Positions 61,464 through 64,000 of a stretch of 64,000 nucleotides of DNA are shown here, piece after piece. The notes beneath the pieces were generated by a model that searched no databases, was not told where the DNA came from, and saw only the letters and a program-made list of their open reading frames with translations. The translations under genes and the position numbers were made by a program. The stretch is from Bradyrhizobium sp. AZCC 1721. Lineage in GTDB: Bacteria > Pseudomonadota > Alphaproteobacteria > Rhizobiales > Xanthobacteraceae. The stretch lies in contig NZ_JAZHSB010000001.1 of NCBI RefSeq assembly GCF_036924715.1, positions 1,541,001 to 1,605,000 of the forward strand, in the 5' to 3' direction. How positions within the stretch are numbered: position 1 is the first letter of the stretch; each line of letters begins with the position of its first letter.

Positions 61464-62240
61464 GTGTTCGTCTCGCCATCCGATCCTGCGGCGCAGTGGA
61501 CCGGAGCGCACAAGGGGCCGGCATTCTTCGCTTACTCCGACAACTATCTCATCGACGTGAAGTTCGGCGTCATCGTCGACGTTGAGGCGTCCCGCGCCAT
61601 TCGCCAGGCCGAGGTTGGCGCCGCAAGGACCATGATCGAACGGACAGAAGAGCGCTTCGGCCTCAAGCCGGAACGGCTTGTTGGGGATACCGCTTACGGG
61701 GCAGCTCCGATGCTGAACTGGCTGGTCGAGGAGAAAGGCATCGCGCCACATATTCCTGTATTCGACAAATCGAAGCGGGATGACGGCACCTTCTCGCGTG
61801 GCGACTTTCGATATGACCCGGCCAGCGACGTCTACCATTGTCCGGGCGGAAAGCAGCTGGGAACGAGCGGCACGGTACACGAGGGCAAGACGCTTCTGTA
61901 TCGCGCCAGCAAGCTCGACTGCGATATATGTCCACTCAAACCCCAGTGCTGCCCCAAGGAACCATCACGCAAGATCCCGCGCGATATCCATGAACATGCC
62001 CGAGACGTTGCCCGTTCGCTCGCTGGCACAGAGGGCTTTGAGCAGTCGCGACGTGAGCGCAAGAAGATCGAGATGCGGTTCGCACACCTGAAGCGCATCC
62101 TAAAGCTCGGCCGGCTTCGACTGCGTGGTCCACGAGGTGCCCAGGATGATTTTGTTCTGGCCGCTATTGCTCAGAACCTGCGGCGACTCGCAATCCTGGT
62201 CGCGCGGCCGCCACCCACTCAGGCCCTGTGCATCGCGTAG
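61464..62240 (+). pseudogene. IS5/IS1182-type transposase, N-terminally truncated
   Basis: A 258-residue frame with DPAAQWTGAHKGPAFFAYSD, VKFGVIVDVEASRAIRQAEV, PERLVGDTAYGAAPMLNWLV, CDICPLKPQCCPKEPSRKIP and RRERKKIEMRFAHLKRILKL. These are the catalytic middle and the cysteine cluster of a DDE transposase. The DTAYG aspartate and the final Glu (IEMRFAHLK) are present; the first catalytic Asp region and the N-terminal DNA-binding part are absent. The frame begins only 90 bases from the end of the IS1182-like element. It could have been cut when that element entered. Confidence 0.75.
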
Positions 62241-62647
62241 CGTTGGAGTTGCGTACAGGGCGTCAGGGCTGGCGGATCAAAGCCGGCCGCTCATAGCGAA
62301 GGGGCTGACCGTCCATCGGCAGCCGCCGACTTTTGCAACAAAATCTGCCAAAAACGGAAGCAGCCTTCTCACTCGATCACCTCGTCGGCGAGCGCGAGAA
62401 GCGTCGGCGGGATCGTGAGGCTGAGCGCCGTTCGCTGGGAGTCCTTACGGGCTTGCTCCGCGGATTCCAGCGCTTCACGAGCCAAAAAACGTGTTTCGCC
62501 CCACGGGGTGGGGTAAACTGGCCATCTCATTCTGGTGCGACGGCTTGGTCCGCGAGCGGCTCGACCGACGGCGCACGGCTAACGTAGCGGCCGACGTGGC
62601 GGCGACTATGGCCAGTGGATGAGTGCGCCCAAGTGCGTGTGAATGGC
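62241..62647. other. gene-free interval with decayed mobile DNA
   Basis: Contains 'gccgccgacttttgcaacaaaatctgcc' around 62320, similar to an IS end, and an 84-codon frame that ends CFAPRGGVNWPSHSGATAWS with no known domain. No gene is accepted. Confidence 0.35.
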
Positions 62648-62850
62648 ATGGATATCTCTGCCTGGCTGCGCAGCCTCGGCCTGGAACGCTACGAGCAGGC
62701 ATTCTGGGAAAACGCGATCGATGAGGCAATCCTGCCCAAGCTGACCGCCGAGGACCTCAGAGACCTCGGCGTGACGGCGGTCGGCCATCGCCATATTCTC
62801 CGCGATGCGATTTCAGTTCGGCGTCAACCACCTTGCCCATTGTCCCTCAT
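62648..62850 (+). pseudogene. SAM-domain N-terminal fragment of an adenylate cyclase
   Basis: MDISAWLRSLGLERYEQAFW, then ENAIDEAILPKLTAEDLRDL and GVTAVGHRHILRDAI, is a complete sterile-alpha-motif domain of the kind found at the start of long Bradyrhizobium adenylate cyclases. After the SAM domain the frame turns to VRRQPPCPLSLIVPVGRIRG and stops at 62908. No cyclase, AAA or TPR part follows. It is the head of a gene that was cut by a deletion joining it to the GlxA leader. Confidence 0.65.
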
Positions 62851-62901
62851 TGTTCCTGTTGGCAGGATCCGTGGAGTGGTTGTCATTGCTGACATGGGTC
62901 C

Positions 62902-62931
62902 GAGATGAGATGAGATGAGATGAGATGAGAT
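62902..62931 (+). repeat. six tandem GAGAT repeats directly before the regulator's ribosome binding site
   Basis: Six perfect GAGAT units (62902-62931) are followed at once by AAGGAGG (62932-62938) and, after five bases, the ATG at 62944. The array lies in the leader, not the coding region. Confidence 0.9.
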
Positions 62932-62943
62932 AAGGAGGTGGCG

Positions 62944-63927
62944 ATGGCTAAGCCGCGTGTGGTAGTGGTCGCGATGCCCTGCAACGAGGTCGTTGACGTG
63001 GGTGGCATCCTCGACATCTTCTATGCCGTCAACGAGCATGCCAGCCATACCGGTGCATCCGAGGCGGGCTACGCCGTCGAGGTGGTGTCGCCGGTCGAGA
63101 CTGTCTGTGCCTGGCCGGGGCTGCGGATCGTCGTCGATCGGTCGTACCGCGCCGTCCGTGGTCCCGTCGACACTCTGATCGTCACCGGGGTCGACGGGCC
63201 CGACGACGCGAGGCGCGACCCGGAGCTCGTGCGCTGGCTGGCGCGCATGGCACCGCGGACCCGGCGAGTGGTCGGGCTCTGTACGGGATCGTTCGTCCTG
63301 GCTGAGGCGGGGCTCCTGGAGGGCCGCAGTGCGACGACGCACTGGGCCTTTTGCGGCGACCTGGCGCGGCGCTTTCCTGGCGTCAGGGTCCAGCCGGATC
63401 CCATCTACGTTCGGGACGGCAGTGTCTACACATCAGCCGGCGCCACGGCGGGCATAGATCTCGTGCTGGCGCTGGTGGAGGAGGACTTTGGCCGTCGCGT
63501 GGCCCTGGCAGTGGCCCAGTGGATGGTCATCTTCCTCAAGCGGCCGGGAGGCCAGGCGCAGTTCAGCGTCCAGCTCTCCACGCAGATTGCTGATCGCCAG
63601 CCGCTCCGCGACATGCAGGCTTGGGTCTTCGACCATCCCGGCGCCGACCTCTCCGTGGAAGCGCTCGCGCGCCGGGTGAACATGAGCCCGCGCAACTTCT
63701 TCCGCGTGTTCGTGCGCGAGGTGGGCATGACGCCGGGGTGTTTCGTGGAGCGCGTGCGCGTGGAGGCGGCCCGGCGGCTCCTTGAGGAGACATCGCGCGG
63801 CGTTCCGGACGTCGCGACCACGTGCGGGTTCGGGAGCCAGGAAACGATGCGCGTGGCCTTTCGGCGAACGCTGGACGTGAGCCCGAAGGGCTACCGGAGC
63901 CGCTTCAGCACGACGGCCGCGTCGTAG
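62944..63927 (+). CDS. GlxA-family transcriptional regulator (DJ-1/PfpI plus AraC helix-turn-helix)
   Basis: A 327-residue regulator. The N-terminal DJ-1/PfpI-like sensor domain contains VVVVAMPCNEVVDVGGILDI, TLIVTGVDGPDDARRDPELV and VVGLCTGSFVLAEAGLLEGR, with Cys in the GLCTGSF nucleophile-elbow position. The C-terminal AraC unit has DLSVEALARRVNMSPRNFFR and VATTCGFGSQETMRVAFRRT. GlxA-type regulators sense small metabolites and activate nearby genes. The ATG at 62944 follows AAGGAGG closely; a GTG at 62938 is less likely. Very high GC and codon bias differ from neighbours and suggest recent transfer. The next gene starts 23 bases after its stop. Confidence 0.9.
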   Translation: MAKPRVVVVAMPCNEVVDVGGILDIFYAVNEHASHTGASEAGYAVEVVSPVETVCAWPGLRIVVDRSYRAVRGPVDTLIVTGVDGPDDARRDPELVRWLARMAPRTRRVVGLCTGSFVLAEAGLLEGRSATTHWAFCGDLARRFPGVRVQPDPIYVRDGSVYTSAGATAGIDLVLALVEEDFGRRVALAVAQWMVIFLKRPGGQAQFSVQLSTQIADRQPLRDMQAWVFDHPGADLSVEALARRVNMSPRNFFRVFVREVGMTPGCFVERVRVEAARRLLEETSRGVPDVATTCGFGSQETMRVAFRRTLDVSPKGYRSRFSTTAAS

Positions 63928-63950
63928 GAGATTCTCAAAGGAAAACAAAG

Positions 63951-64000
63951 ATGATCAAGCAATGCGCGCTCGACGACTTCCGCTCCACGCTTCGTGGCGA
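63951..64000 (+). CDS. start of a gene cut by the window edge (possibly FAD-linked oxidoreductase)
   Basis: AAAGGAAAAC lies just before the ATG at 63951, and the first 16 codons read MIKQCALDDFRSTLRG. This start faintly resembles FAD-linked oxidoreductases of the BBE type (DDFRS-x-LRG), but 16 residues are not enough to be sure. It follows the GlxA regulator closely in the same direction and is a candidate target of it. Confidence 0.4.
   Translation, partial: MIKQCALDDFRSTLRG

Overview
The window looks like an accessory stretch of a high-GC alphaproteobacterial chromosome, most likely Bradyrhizobium or a close relative in the order Hyphomicrobiales. The reasons are the protein families (cyclase/TolB/TPR proteins, DUF1254, GrlR-like and very small Bradyrhizobium-type hypothetical proteins), the frequent GGAGG-type ribosome binding sites, and short dispersed repeats between genes. 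No rRNA, tRNA or CRISPR array was seen. The assignment is from recognition of families, not from a search.

Region 1 (1-2995) holds a recombinase remnant, a frameshifted Crp/Fnr regulator and a DUF1772 membrane protein. Region 2 (2996-16751) is the most coherent part: a divergent, apparently IclR-controlled catabolic cluster. Leftward run two CoA-transferase subunits, a molybdopterin oxidoreductase, a peroxidase-related CMD protein, a class II aldolase, a PfkB kinase and an SDR dehydrogenase. Rightward run an ABC importer (ATPase, a fused two-domain permease, a binding protein), the IclR regulator and an FAD oxidase. Two near-identical 17-bp inverted repeats lie between the divergent arms. The gene set fits import, oxidation, phosphorylation, aldol cleavage and CoA activation of an unidentified organic acid or sugar acid.

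Region 3 (16752-30000) is a patchwork of small hypothetical genes, a cold-shock gene, an AraC regulator, a chemotaxis receptor, a PilZ protein, a VOC protein and a GrlR-like protein. Many of these genes are broken by single-base frameshifts or are fragments (GGDEF, AmrS). Region 4 (30095-40488) has two signalling proteins with TolB-like and TPR parts, a PQQ-type sugar dehydrogenase, and a cluster of mobile debris: a 150-bp MITE-like element, an IS21 end with an istA fragment, two truncated group II introns in opposite orientations, and a 179-bp tandem duplication.

Region 5 (40489-59560) carries an adenylate-forming enzyme, a phosphoesterase/nucleotidyltransferase pair, two acetamidase/formamidase paralogues (one with a Tat signal, one with a Sec signal), a TAXI-like protein, a serine hydrolase, a GST, a GNAT acetyltransferase, an S74-like protein and a DUF1254 protein. 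These are separated by copies of a 98-bp dispersed repeat. Region 6 (59687-64000) has a complete IS1182-like element, a second transposase fragment, an orphan SAM-domain fragment of a cyclase, and a GlxA-type regulator. The ribosome binding site of that regulator is preceded directly by six GAGAT repeats. The first bases of a further gene end the window.

At least eight genes show local frame changes, several at short homopolymers. This means either active gene decay or residual sequencing error, and it affects how every 'pseudogene' call here should be read.
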